Below are positions 24,062 to 32,264 of a DNA stretch of 64,000 nucleotides, in pieces. Both the position numbers and the translations under genes were made by a program. Under the pieces are notes generated by a model, which was not told where the DNA came from, made no database searches, and saw only the letters and a program-made list of their open reading frames with translations. The stretch spans positions 100,296 through 164,295 of the forward strand of contig BOKW01000010.1 in NCBI GenBank assembly GCA_016861185.1, given 5' to 3'. Origin of the DNA: Betaproteobacteria bacterium (GTDB lineage: Bacteria > Pseudomonadota > Gammaproteobacteria > Burkholderiales > Burkholderiaceae_F). How positions within the stretch are numbered: the first letter of the stretch is position 1; every line of letters begins with the position of its first letter.

Positions 24062-25063
24062 ATGGACGCTACTATCTCGACGACAACAACACGGATCCGG
24101 GACCAGGTGATGCGGAGTCCGCGGCGGCCGGCAGGGCGGGCCGGCGATCTCTTCTTTGCGGGCCTTGTACGCGCGGCGGCGGTCGTCACGCTGCTGCTGC
24201 TGGTCGGCATCATCGTTTCGCTGCTCGCCGGCGCCTGGCCGTCGATCCAGCATTTCGGGCTGCGCTTCCTGTGGACCTCGGAATGGGATCCGGTACAGGA
24301 GCGCTTCGGCGGGCTGGTGATGATCTACGGCACGCTCGCGACCTCGCTGATCGCCTTGCTGATCGCGGTGCCCGTGAGCTTCGGCATCGCGCTGTTCCTC
24401 ACCGAGCTGTCGCCGCGCTGGCTCAAGCGTCCGCTCGGAACGGCGATCGAACTGCTCGCGGCGATTCCGAGCATCGTCTACGGCATGTGGGGCCTGCTGG
24501 TTTTCGCGCCGTTGCTCGCGCAGTACGTGCAGCAGCCGCTGCAGGCGGGGTTCGGCGACGTGCCGCTGCTGGGAGGGCTTTTCTCCGGCCCGCCGGTGGG
24601 CATCGGCATCCTGTCGGCGGGCATCATCCTCGCGATCATGATCATCCCGTTCATCGCCGCGGTGATGCGCGACGTTTTCGAGGTGACGCCGCCGCTGCTG
24701 AAGGAGTCCGCGTACGGCGTGGGTGCGACGACGTGGGAGGTCGTCAGCCGAGTCGTGCTGCCGTACACGAAGGCGGGCGTGATCGGCGGCATCATGCTCG
24801 GGCTCGGGCGGGCGCTCGGCGAGACGATGGCGGTGACCTTCGTCATCGGCAACTTCAACCAGCTGGAGAGCCTGTCGCTGTTCGAGGCGGCCAACTCGAT
24901 CACCTCCGCGCTGGCCAACGAGTTCGCCGAGGCCACGCCCGGGCTGCACGAGGCCTCGCTGATCTACCTCGGGTTGGTTCTGTTCTTCATCACCTTCGTC
25001 GTGCTGGCGGCGTCGAAGCTGCTGCTGCTGCGGCTGGCTAAGCGTGAAGGGGCGCGCGCATGA
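24062..25063 (+). CDS. pstC: Phosphate ABC transporter permease PstC
   Basis: PstC (333 aa) is one of the two inner-membrane subunits of the phosphate importer. Six or so hydrophobic segments run from [17 protein letters not shown] to [20 protein letters not shown]. The EAA loop is in [20 protein letters not shown], and [18 protein letters not shown] is the typical PstC block. The stop overlaps the pstA ATG, giving a tight pstC-pstA-pstB transcription unit. Confidence 0.97.
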   Translation: MDATISTTTTRIRDQVMRSPRRPAGRAGDLFFAGLVRAAAVVTLLLLVGIIVSLLAGAWPSIQHFGLRFLWTSEWDPVQERFGGLVMIYGTLATSLIALLIAVPVSFGIALFLTELSPRWLKRPLGTAIELLAAIPSIVYGMWGLLVFAPLLAQYVQQPLQAGFGDVPLLGGLFSGPPVGIGILSAGIILAIMIIPFIAAVMRDVFEVTPPLLKESAYGVGATTWEVVSRVVLPYTKAGVIGGIMLGLGRALGETMAVTFVIGNFNQLESLSLFEAANSITSALANEFAEATPGLHEASLIYLGLVLFFITFVVLAASKLLLLRLAKREGARA

Positions 25064-25935
25064 GCGCCGTTCTGCCCGGCCGCTCGACGGTCAACCGGCT
25101 GCCGATGCACCGCAGGCGCAAGGCGATCAACTTCGTTGCGCTGTCGCTGTCGCTCGTGGCAATGGGCTTCGGTCTGTTCTGGCTGATCTGGATCCTGTTC
25201 GAGACGATCTACCTCGGCGTCGGCGGGTTGAACTGGGCGACCTTCACGCAGTCGACGCCGCCGCCGAACGCCGAAGGCGGCGGACTGGCCAACGCGATCG
25301 TCGGCTCGGGCGTGATGGTCGCGCTTGCGACGCTGGTCGGCACGCCCATCGGCATCCTCGCCGGCATCTACCTCGCCGAGTACGGGCAGCGCACCTGGCT
25401 CGGTCACGCGACGCGCTTCATCAACGACATCCTGCTGTCGGCGCCGTCGATCGTGATCGGCCTGTTCGTCTACGCGATCGTCGTCGCGAAGACTCGCACG
25501 TTCTCGGGCTACGCCGGCGTCATCGCGTTGGCGCTGATCGTGATCCCGGTGGTCGTGCGCACCACCGAAAACATGCTGCAACTGATCCCCAACGCGCTGC
25601 GCGAAGCGGCGTTCGCGCTCGGCTCGCCCAAGTGGGTGGTGATCTCGCGCGTGACCCTGCGCGCGGCCAAGGCCGGCGTGGTCACCGGCGTGCTGCTGGC
25701 GCTGGCGCGCATCGCCGGCGAAACCGCGCCGCTGCTGTTCACCGCGCTGTCGAATCAGTTCTTCAGCCTGAATCTCGGCGAGCCGATGGCCAACCTGCCG
25801 GTGACGATCTTCAAGTTCGCGATGAGCCCGTTCTCCAACTGGCAGCAGATGGCGTGGGCGGGCGTCTTCCTGATCACGCTCGGCGTGCTGCTGCTCAACA
25901 TCCTGGCACGCGTGCTGTTCCGCAAGAAGGACTGA
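25060..25935 (+). CDS. pstA: Phosphate ABC transporter permease PstA
   Basis: PstA (291 aa) is the partner permease of PstC. Hydrophobic segments, the [20 protein letters not shown] block and the EAA-loop sequence [19 protein letters not shown] identify it, and [15 protein letters not shown] is a PstA signature. ATG 25060 overlaps the pstC stop by four bases. pstB begins 5 bases after its stop. Confidence 0.97.
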   Translation: MSAVLPGRSTVNRLPMHRRRKAINFVALSLSLVAMGFGLFWLIWILFETIYLGVGGLNWATFTQSTPPPNAEGGGLANAIVGSGVMVALATLVGTPIGILAGIYLAEYGQRTWLGHATRFINDILLSAPSIVIGLFVYAIVVAKTRTFSGYAGVIALALIVIPVVVRTTENMLQLIPNALREAAFALGSPKWVVISRVTLRAAKAGVVTGVLLALARIAGETAPLLFTALSNQFFSLNLGEPMANLPVTIFKFAMSPFSNWQQMAWAGVFLITLGVLLLNILARVLFRKKD

Positions 25936-25940
25936 GACAC

Positions 25941-26720
25941 ATGGAAGCTGCGATTCCTCCGCAGGAGCGCGCCAAGATCAAGGTGCGCGGGCTGAACTTC
26001 TACTACGGCAAGTTCCATGCGCTGAAGAACATCAACCTGGAGATCCCCGAGAAGAAGGTCACCGCCTTCATCGGACCGTCGGGCTGCGGCAAGTCGACGC
26101 TGCTGCGCGTGTTCAACCGGATGTTCGAGCTGTACCCGGAGCAGCGCGCCGAGGGCGAGGTCGTGATGGACGGCGAGAACCTGCTGACGACCAAGGAGGA
26201 CGTCGCGCTGATCCGCGCCAAGATCGGCATGGTCTTCCAGAAGCCCACGCCTTTTCCGATGTCGATCTACGACAACATCGCGTTCGGCGTGCGGCTGTTC
26301 GAGCGGCTGACCCGGTCCGAGATGGACGAGCGCGTCGAATGGGCGCTGCGCAAGGCGGCGCTGTGGAACGAGGTCAAGGACAAGCTCGCCCAGTCGGGCA
26401 CGAGCCTTTCGGGAGGGCAGCAGCAGCGGCTGTGCATCGCGCGCGGCATCGCCGTGCGGCCCGAGATCATCCTGTTCGACGAGCCGTGCTCGGCGCTCGA
26501 CCCGATCTCGACGGCGAAGATCGAGGAACTGATCGACGAGCTGAAGTCCGACTACACGGTCGCGATCGTCACGCACAACATGCAGCAGGCCGCGCGTGTG
26601 TCGGACTACACGGCCTACATGTACCTCGGCGAGATGGTCGAATTCGGCGAAACCGACCAGATCTTCATCAAACCGAAGCGGAAAGAGACCGAGGACTACA
26701 TTACGGGCCGGTTCGGATGA
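25941..26720 (+). CDS. pstB: Phosphate ABC transporter ATP-binding protein PstB
   Basis: PstB (259 aa) is the cytoplasmic ATPase of the importer. Walker A is GPSGCGKST, the Q-loop is in [13 protein letters not shown], the signature is LSGGQQQR, Walker B is [11 protein letters not shown] and the H-loop is IVTHNMQQA. The end [11 protein letters not shown] is the normal PstB C-terminus. The DNA coding these last residues and the stop is part of a perfect inverted repeat and recurs 139 bases downstream. ATG 25941 is the start that gives family length. Confidence 0.97.
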   Translation: MEAAIPPQERAKIKVRGLNFYYGKFHALKNINLEIPEKKVTAFIGPSGCGKSTLLRVFNRMFELYPEQRAEGEVVMDGENLLTTKEDVALIRAKIGMVFQKPTPFPMSIYDNIAFGVRLFERLTRSEMDERVEWALRKAALWNEVKDKLAQSGTSLSGGQQQRLCIARGIAVRPEIILFDEPCSALDPISTAKIEELIDELKSDYTVAIVTHNMQQAARVSDYTAYMYLGEMVEFGETDQIFIKPKRKETEDYITGRFG

Positions 26721-26866
26721 AGCGGCCCGTAATGTAGCGGCGCAGACTCACGTGAGCGAAGCGAACGTTATGTCGAAGCCACTACATTCGCCGCGCCGTG
26801 GCGCGGCGCAGGGCCGTGCGGGCGTGGTCCGCACGGGCATTACGGGCCGCTTCGGATGAAGCGGCC
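26696..26866. repeat. Hairpin array with duplicated pstB 3' end between pstB and phoU
   Basis: The 187-base pstB-phoU gap is dominated by symmetric sequence. CTACATTACGGGCCG (26696-26710) is inverted perfectly at 26723-26737. CTCACGTGAG (26747-26756) is a 10-bp palindrome. GCCGCGCC-GT-GGCGCGGC lies near 26790-26807, then CCGTGCGG/CCGCACGG at about 26815-26837. GGCCGCTTC-GGAT-GAAGCGGCC lies at 26844-26865. The stretch 26700-26727, which contains the pstB stop, recurs at 26839-26866 with one mismatch and again spells I-T-G-R-F-G-stop. None of the hairpins has a U-tract. Confidence 0.8.
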
Positions 26867-26907
26867 GCGCGCCGCCCCCGAACAAGGAGCCGTCGCAGGA
26901 GAAGGAC

Positions 26908-27621
26908 ATGACAACCGGTGAACATTCTTCGCGCGTCTACGACCAGGAGCTCGAATCGATGCGTTCGCGCATCCTGCACATGGGCGGCCTGGTCGAGTCG
27001 CAGCTGAAGACCGCGCTCGACGCCTTCGAGCGCGCCGACACGGCGCTCGCGCAGAGCGTGATCGATGCCGACGACCGCGTCGACGAGCTCGAACTGGAGC
27101 TCGACCGCATGGTCAACCACGTCATTGCGCGGCGCCAGCCGACCGCGGGCGATCTGCGGATGATCATGGGCGTGGCCAAGGCGATCACCGACCTCGAACG
27201 CACCGGCGACGAAGCGAGCAAGATCGCGCGCGCGGCCAAGTGGCTGCAGGAGAAAGAGAACAACTTCCGCCTGAACCGCATTCCCGACATCCGCACCTGC
27301 GGCGACATCGTCGCCCGCATGCTGCGCGGCGCGCTCGACGCGTTCGCGCGACTCGACCCGCACGCCGCGGCGGCGATCATCCGCGACGACGCCGGCGTGG
27401 ACGAGCGCTTCCGCGCGATCCTGCGGCAGCTCGTGACCTTCATGATGGAGGATCCGCGCGCGATTTCGGCGGCGATCGACACCGTGTGGGCCGCCAAGGC
27501 GATCGAGCGCATCGGCGATCACGCGAAGAACATCGCCGAGCACGTGATCTTCATCGTGCAGGGCGCGGACGTGCGGCACACGTCGCCCGACGAGGTCGAC
27601 CGCACCGTCGCGAAAGCCTAG
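26908..27621 (+). CDS. phoU: Phosphate signalling protein PhoU
   Basis: PhoU (237 aa) links Pst transporter activity to PhoR and dampens phosphate uptake and signalling. Two copies of the three-helix PhoU repeat are visible, one around LELELDRMVNHVIARRQP ... AITDLERTGDEASKIA and a second ending DTVWAAKAIERIGDHAKNIAEHV. The E/D-x-x-R-x-x-D metal-binding pattern recurs in both. Length and gene order (pstB-phoU-phoB-phoR) are standard for Betaproteobacteria. A GGAGAAGGA stretch precedes ATG 26908. Confidence 0.97.
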   Translation: MTTGEHSSRVYDQELESMRSRILHMGGLVESQLKTALDAFERADTALAQSVIDADDRVDELELELDRMVNHVIARRQPTAGDLRMIMGVAKAITDLERTGDEASKIARAAKWLQEKENNFRLNRIPDIRTCGDIVARMLRGALDAFARLDPHAAAAIIRDDAGVDERFRAILRQLVTFMMEDPRAISAAIDTVWAAKAIERIGDHAKNIAEHVIFIVQGADVRHTSPDEVDRTVAKA

Positions 27622-27635
27622 CCGGGACACGCGGG

Positions 27636-28331
27636 ATGGCGGCATCGATACTGGTCGTCGAGGACGAACCTGCGATCCAGGAGTTGGTGTCGTTCACCTG
27701 CACCAGCAACGGCTTCGAAGTACAGCGCGCCGAATCGGTCGCCGCCGCGCAGCAGGCGATCCGCGAGCGCCTGCCGGATCTCGTCATTCTCGACTGGATG
27801 CTGCCCGACCGCGCCGGCATCGAGCTGCTGCGCGAGCTGCGCGGCGGCGAGCGCACGAAGTCGTTGCCGGTGATCCTGCTGACCGCCAGGAGCGCGGAAA
27901 GCGACAAGGTCGCGGGGCTGGACGCGGGCGCCGACGACTACGTCGTCAAGCCGTTTTCGCCGCGCGAACTGGTGTCGCGCGTGCGCGCGGTGTTCCGCCG
28001 GCGCGCGCCGGAAAAAAGCGGCGAGGCGCTCGCCTACGGCCCGCTTGCGGTCGACCCGGCCAGGCACGAGATCAGCGTCGACGGCAAGCCGGTCAAGATG
28101 GGACTCGCCGAGTTCAAGCTGCTGAAGTTCCTGATCGGCCATCCCGAGCGCGTCTTCACGCGCGCGCAGCTTCTGGACAGCGTGTGGGGCGATCACGTGT
28201 TCATCGAGGAACGCACCGTCGACGTGCACGTGCTGCGGCTGCGCAAGGCGCTGGCGGCCGCCGGCGCGCAGCACCTCGTGCAGACGGTGCGCGGGCTCGG
28301 CTACCGGCTGTCGACGCGCGCCGAGCAGTAG
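27636..28331 (+). CDS. phoB: Phosphate regulon response regulator PhoB
   Basis: PhoB (231 aa) is the OmpR-class activator of the phosphate regulon. The receiver domain has the acidic pocket (VVEDEP), the phospho-acceptor Asp in LVILDWMLPDRAG and the conserved lysine in DDYVVKPFSPRELV. The C-terminal winged helix (from ~130) includes LLKFLIGHPERVFTRAQLLD and the recognition segment EERTVDVHVLRLRKAL. ATG 27636 gives the family length. The Pho boxes found before pstS, the lipid-remodelling operon and phoX are its likely targets. Confidence 0.97.
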   Translation: MAASILVVEDEPAIQELVSFTCTSNGFEVQRAESVAAAQQAIRERLPDLVILDWMLPDRAGIELLRELRGGERTKSLPVILLTARSAESDKVAGLDAGADDYVVKPFSPRELVSRVRAVFRRRAPEKSGEALAYGPLAVDPARHEISVDGKPVKMGLAEFKLLKFLIGHPERVFTRAQLLDSVWGDHVFIEERTVDVHVLRLRKALAAAGAQHLVQTVRGLGYRLSTRAEQ

Positions 28332-28341
28332 ACTGCACCGC

Positions 28342-29682
28342 ATGTCGGAGAAGTGGCTGCACAGGATCAGGCTGGTCCTGCCCGCGCTGCTGCGCCTGGC
28401 GCTGCTCGGCGCGATCGCGGTGGCGCTCGGCTTCGCTTTCGGCGCGCGCGCGGGACTGTGGTTCGCCGTGCTCGCCCTCGGACTGCTGTTCGCGGTGCAC
28501 TTGTTCTACCTGTCGGTGCTCGGCGACTGGCTCGAGCGGCCTTCGCTTGCGACGATTCCGGAAGGCGCGGGGACGTGGTCGGAGGTGTTCGCGCGGCTGT
28601 ACAAGATGCGCCGCGCGAGCGAGATCGACGAACGCCGCCTGCAGGAGAGCGAGGCGCGCTTCCGCCGCACCATCAGCGCGCTGCCCGAGGGCATCGCGCT
28701 CGTCGACGCCGCGCTGCAGATCGAATGGTGCAACCCGGTCGCCGAACGCCATCTCGGCCTGAAGCTGCAGGCCGATCAGGGGCTGCGGCTGACGAACCTG
28801 GTGCGCGATCCGGTCTTCGTCGCCTACATGACCTCGGGCGACTTCGACGCGCCGCTCGTGTTCCGGCCGCTGGCCAACCCGTCGCTCGCGCTGTCCGTGC
28901 AGGTGATCGAGTTCGAGCCGTCGCGCTGGATCGTGTTGACGCGCGACGTCACGCAGAGCGAACGCGTCGACGCGATGCGGCGCGACTTCGTTGCCAACGT
29001 CTCGCACGAGCTGCGCACGCCGCTGACGGTGGTCAACGGTTTTCTCGAAACGCTGCTCGACTCCGACGCGCCGACCGACGAGACGCGCCGCCGCCACATG
29101 CGGCTGATGCAGGAACAGGCGCAGCGCATGCACCGGCTGGTCGAGGACCTGCTGATGCTGTCGCGGCTCGAGTCGCAGGAGAATCCGGTCGCCGACGAGG
29201 ACGTCGACGTGCCGCAACTGCTGCGCGAACTGGCCGACGAGGCGCGCGCGCTGTCGCAGGGGCGGCACGCGATCGGCGTCGAGGCCGCGGCCGAGCACGT
29301 GCGCGGCAGCCGCGAGGAACTGCGCAGCGCCTTCGGCAACCTCGTGTCGAACGCGATCCGCTACACGCCGGCCGGCGGGCGCGTGACGCTGCGCTGGCGC
29401 GTGGCGGACGACGGCGCGCGCTTCGAGGTCGAGGACACGGGTATCGGCGTCGCGCCCGAGCACATTCCGCGGCTGACCGAGCGCTTCTATCGCGTCGACA
29501 AGAGTCGTTCGCGCGAGACGGGCGGTACCGGGCTGGGGCTGGCGATCGTCAAGCACGTGCTGCTGCGGCACCAGGGCCGGCTCGACGTGCAGTCGCAGCT
29601 CGGCCGCGGCAGCGTTTTTTCGGCGTGGCTGCCGCGTTCGCGGCTGATCGTGGTCGCGGCTGCGCAGCGGCAGGCCGCGTGA
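28342..29682 (+). CDS. phoR: Phosphate regulon sensor histidine kinase PhoR
   Basis: PhoR (446 aa) phosphorylates PhoB under phosphate limitation. Two adjacent N-terminal hydrophobic helices (residues ~10-60) anchor it without a large periplasmic domain, as usual for PhoR. A PAS domain follows (~105-205, GIALVDAALQIEWCNPVAER). The HisKA block has the phospho-histidine in FVANVSHELRTPLTVV. The ATPase domain has N (LVSNAIRYTP), G1 (VEDTGIGVAPEHI), F and G2 (GGTGLGLAIVKHVL) boxes. It starts 10 bases after phoB and ends 55 bases before tRNA-Pro. Confidence 0.97.
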   Translation: MSEKWLHRIRLVLPALLRLALLGAIAVALGFAFGARAGLWFAVLALGLLFAVHLFYLSVLGDWLERPSLATIPEGAGTWSEVFARLYKMRRASEIDERRLQESEARFRRTISALPEGIALVDAALQIEWCNPVAERHLGLKLQADQGLRLTNLVRDPVFVAYMTSGDFDAPLVFRPLANPSLALSVQVIEFEPSRWIVLTRDVTQSERVDAMRRDFVANVSHELRTPLTVVNGFLETLLDSDAPTDETRRRHMRLMQEQAQRMHRLVEDLLMLSRLESQENPVADEDVDVPQLLRELADEARALSQGRHAIGVEAAAEHVRGSREELRSAFGNLVSNAIRYTPAGGRVTLRWRVADDGARFEVEDTGIGVAPEHIPRLTERFYRVDKSRSRETGGTGLGLAIVKHVLLRHQGRLDVQSQLGRGSVFSAWLPRSRLIVVAAAQRQAA

Positions 29683-29737
29683 ATCGAATCGCCCGAAATT
29701 GCCGCATCAGGGGAGGGCGGGTATCATCGCGTGCCTT

Positions 29738-29814
<77 letters not shown>

Positions 29815-29817
29815 AAG

Positions 29818-29838
29818 CCCTTCGACAAGGCTCAGGAC
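29818..29838 (+). repeat. Short dispersed-type repeat between tRNA-Pro and tRNA-Arg
   Basis: CCCTTCGACAAGGCTCAGGA followed by C resembles a short motif (CCCTTCGACAAG-CTCAGG) that I recall as widely dispersed in intergenic DNA of many Betaproteobacteria. Only one copy is present in this window, so its repeat status here rests on prior knowledge. Confidence 0.35.
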
Positions 29839-29907
29839 GCAGCCTCCCGGCCGCACGACGCCCCGATGCCCGACGATGGCAGGGACTGAGTCGCTGAGTG
29901 GGGGAAC

Positions 29908-29984
29908 CTGCCCGTAGCTCAGTTGGATAGAGCACCGGCCTTCTAAGCCGGTGGTCACTGGTTCGAGTCCAGTCGGGCAGGCCA
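29908..29984 (+). tRNA. tRNA-Arg (anticodon TCT)
   Basis: A 77-nt cloverleaf: acceptor CTGCCCG/CGGGCAG with discriminator G, D arm GCTCAGTTGGATAGAGC, anticodon stem CCGGC/GCCGG around the TCT loop, T arm ACTGG-TTCGAGT-CCAGT, and encoded CCA. It decodes AGA. Confidence 0.97.
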
Positions 29985-29998
29985 GTTTGTTCGACGGT

Positions 29999-30074
29999 GG
30001 TGGCCGTAGCTCAACGGTAGAGTCCCGGATTGTGATTCCGGTTGTTGTGGGTTCGAATCCCATCGGCCACCCCA
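29999..30074 (+). tRNA. tRNA-His (anticodon GTG)
   Basis: The cloverleaf has acceptor GTGGCCG/CGGCCAC plus the extra 5' G (G-1, base 29999) opposite discriminator C, the hallmark of tRNA-His. Anticodon stem CCGGA/TCCGG surrounds GTG. The T arm is GTGGG-TTCGAAT-CCCAT and CCA is encoded. The D loop is short (GCTCAACGGTAGAGT). Confidence 0.97.
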
Positions 30075-30213
30075 AACTCCGCCGCGGCGCGATCGCTCCT
30101 GCTCGGCGCTCGCACCTTTTCGCTTTGTTCGCGTCGGTGCCGGCAGCCGATCGATGGCTGCTCGGCGGCGGGGAACGATTCCGGTAACCGGGTACGCTCC
30201 GACGCGGGGAAGC

Positions 30214-31299
30214 CTACGAGGGTGTGTGCGCTCCGTCGGGCGATGCGTGGGCGTGTGCTGCCCGTATCGCGCCGTTGCGCACGAACGTCGGCCGCAGCAG
30301 CGAAACGAACTGGCGCGTGGCGTTGCGCCATGATCGTGCCAGCGCAAATTCCCGACACCGGACGCGATCGATGCGCAGCGCCGTGAGCGCGGCGCGCCTC
30401 AGATCCTCGTCGAGCACGGCGACGTCGCTGCTGCCGACGACATCCAGCGGCCCCTGCACCGGGTAGGCGGCCACCGGCAGTCCGCAGGCCAGCGCTTCGA
30501 GCAGCACCAGGCCGAACGTGTCGGTGCGGCTCGGAAAGACGAAGGCATCGGCGGCGCTGTACAGGCGCGCCAGTCGTTGGCTGTCCTGCATGCCGAGGAA
30601 GAGCGCCTCGGGATGCCGGTGGCGGAGGCGAGTCAGCGCGGGACCGTCGCCGGCGACCACTTTGCTGCCGGGCAGGTCGAGCTGCAGGAACGCGTCGATG
30701 TTCTTCTCCACCGACACCCGGCCGACGAAGGCGAACACCGGTTTGGGCAGATCGAGCGGCATCGGCTCGGTCGGACGAAACACGTCGGTATCGACGCCGC
30801 GCGTCCAGCGCGCCACGCGTTCGATGCCCGCTCGGCGCAGCTCCGCTTCGACGGTGTCCGTGGCCGCCATCACGACAGCGGACGCAGCGTGAAAGCGGCG
30901 CATCGCGGCGTAGGTCCAGCTCTCGGGAACGCCGTACATCGCGCGCAGATACTGCGGGAAGCGCGTGTGATAGGCGGTCGTGAACGGGATGCGATGGCGC
31001 ACGCAGAAGCGGCGCGCGGCAAAGCCGAGCGGCCCCTCGGTCGCGATGTGCACCGCGACCTCGCCGTCGTGCGCGAACTCCGCACGAAGCCGCCGTGCGA
31101 GCTTGCGATATGGGAACAACGACAGCCGGATCTCCGGATAGCCCGGGCAGGGCATCGTGGCGAACGACTCCGGCGTGACCAGCGCCACCGCATGTCCGCA
31201 GCGTTCGAGTTCGCGGCGCGTCGCTTGCAGCGTGCGCACGACGCCGTTGATCTGCGGCGACCAGGCGTCGGTGACGATGACGATCTTCACGGGATGCAC
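30214..31299 (-). CDS. Agt-type glycosyltransferase (GT4 family), probable glycolipid synthase
   Basis: A 361-aa GT-B glycosyltransferase, last gene of a three-gene minus-strand operon. It starts at a GTG that overlaps the preceding stop by 13 bases. The N-terminal acceptor domain reads IVIVTDAWSPQINGVVRTL, HIATEGPLGFAARRFC and TTAYHTRFPQYLRA; the C-terminal donor domain has FVGRVSVEKNIDAFL and the E-x7-E type block FPSRTDTFGLVLLEALACG. The sequence resembles the glycosyltransferase (Agt) that makes glucosyl- or glucuronosyl-diacylglycerol during phosphate starvation in several Proteobacteria. Placement directly after a PlcP-like gene supports that. Sugar and acceptor are inferred, not shown. 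Confidence 0.82.
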   Translation of the reverse strand: MHPVKIVIVTDAWSPQINGVVRTLQATRRELERCGHAVALVTPESFATMPCPGYPEIRLSLFPYRKLARRLRAEFAHDGEVAVHIATEGPLGFAARRFCVRHRIPFTTAYHTRFPQYLRAMYGVPESWTYAAMRRFHAASAVVMAATDTVEAELRRAGIERVARWTRGVDTDVFRPTEPMPLDLPKPVFAFVGRVSVEKNIDAFLQLDLPGSKVVAGDGPALTRLRHRHPEALFLGMQDSQRLARLYSAADAFVFPSRTDTFGLVLLEALACGLPVAAYPVQGPLDVVGSSDVAVLDEDLRRAALTALRIDRVRCREFALARSWRNATRQFVSLLRPTFVRNGAIRAAHAHASPDGAHTPS

Positions 31300-32252
31300 T
31301 GCGCCGCCGGCTCGTGCTCGGACGCCGGCTCGCTGTCGTCCCAGCGCGGCACGGTCTCGCCGGGTTTGAGCACGATCGGCCAGTGCACGATGCGCAGTTC
31401 ACCGTCGCGCGACTCGACCAGCGCGGTCAGGCTCTCGACCCAGTCGCCGTCGTTGCAGTAGAGCAGCCCGTCGACCTCGCGGATCTCGGCGCGGTGGATG
31501 TGCCCGCACACCACGCCGTCGTAGCCGCGCCGGCGCGCCTCGCGCGCCAGCACCTGCTCGAAGCTGAAGATGAAGTTGACCGCGTTCTTGACCTTGTGCT
31601 TCAGGTACTGCGACAGCGACCAGTACGGCCATCCGAGAAGCGCGCGCACGGCATTGACGTGGCGATTGAGCCAGAGCGCGAAGTCGTACATCACGTCGCC
31701 GACGTAGGCGAGCCACTTGGCGTGCTGAATGACGCCGTCGGCGAAGTCGCCGTGCACGACCCACAGCCGGCGACCATCGAGCAGTCGGTGCTCGGCTTCG
31801 GCGCGGATGGCGATGCCGCCGAAATCGAGCCCCACGAACTGGCGCGCGAACTCGTCGTGATTGCCGGGGATATAGATGATTCGCGCGCCCTTGCGCGCCC
31901 GGCGCAGCACCTTCTGCACGACGTCGTTGTGGGTCTGCGGCCAGAAGAAGCCGTTGCGCAGCGCCCAGCCGTCGATCACGTCGCCGACCAGGTACAGGCT
32001 GTCCGATTCGTGATGGCGCAGGAAGTCGAGCAGGTGCTGCGCCTTGCAGCCGCGCGTGCCGAGGTGCGTGTCCGAGATGAAGATCGCGCGGTAGCGCTTG
32101 GCGCGCTCATCCGAATGCGTTGCGCCCGCAGATGCGGAGGTACGGGGTGCCGCGGGACGCGTCGCATCCGCGTTCGTTTGAGCACGTCGCAACAGAAGCT
32201 GTTCCATGCGCACCGCACGGTAGCCATCAGCAGTGACGCAGCGATGACGCAT
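31287..32252 (-). CDS. PlcP-like metallophosphoesterase (phospholipase C or LpxH-like)
   Basis: 321 aa. The core from residue ~53 has the complete binuclear metallophosphoesterase set: FISDTHLGTRG, VGDVIDGWA, PGNHDEF, VVHGDFAD and CGHIHRAE. It is of the type annotated as UDP-2,3-diacylglucosamine diphosphatase. However, LGTRGCKAQHLLDFL, WPQTHNDVVQKVLRRARKG and YWSLSQYLKHKVKNAVNFI are the blocks I associate with PlcP. PlcP is the phospholipase C that strips head groups from phospholipids under phosphate stress and leaves diacylglycerol for a glycosyltransferase. The first ~50 residues are non-conserved; the true start may be the ATG at 32207. Confidence 0.8.
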   Translation of the reverse strand: MRHRCVTADGYRAVRMEQLLLRRAQTNADATRPAAPRTSASAGATHSDERAKRYRAIFISDTHLGTRGCKAQHLLDFLRHHESDSLYLVGDVIDGWALRNGFFWPQTHNDVVQKVLRRARKGARIIYIPGNHDEFARQFVGLDFGGIAIRAEAEHRLLDGRRLWVVHGDFADGVIQHAKWLAYVGDVMYDFALWLNRHVNAVRALLGWPYWSLSQYLKHKVKNAVNFIFSFEQVLAREARRRGYDGVVCGHIHRAEIREVDGLLYCNDGDWVESLTALVESRDGELRIVHWPIVLKPGETVPRWDDSEPASEHEPAAQCIP

Positions 32253-32264
32253 GTACGCCCGCAG

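Noticed and set aside
26696..26907. CRISPR array or small ORFs in the repeat-rich pstB-phoU gap
   Set aside because: Only two copies of the repeat, unequal palindromic units, and no cas genes. The small open frames there lack start signals and only repeat the pstB end.
30075..30213. A fourth tRNA or small RNA after tRNA-His
   Set aside because: No cloverleaf, TTCGA-type T loop or convincing terminator was found in this 139-base spacer.
31287..32252. Calling the metallophosphoesterase LpxH outright
   Set aside because: Motifs are compatible, but the operon with an Agt-like glycosyltransferase, the OlsB-like gene and Pho boxes fits PlcP better. The choice needs phylogeny.
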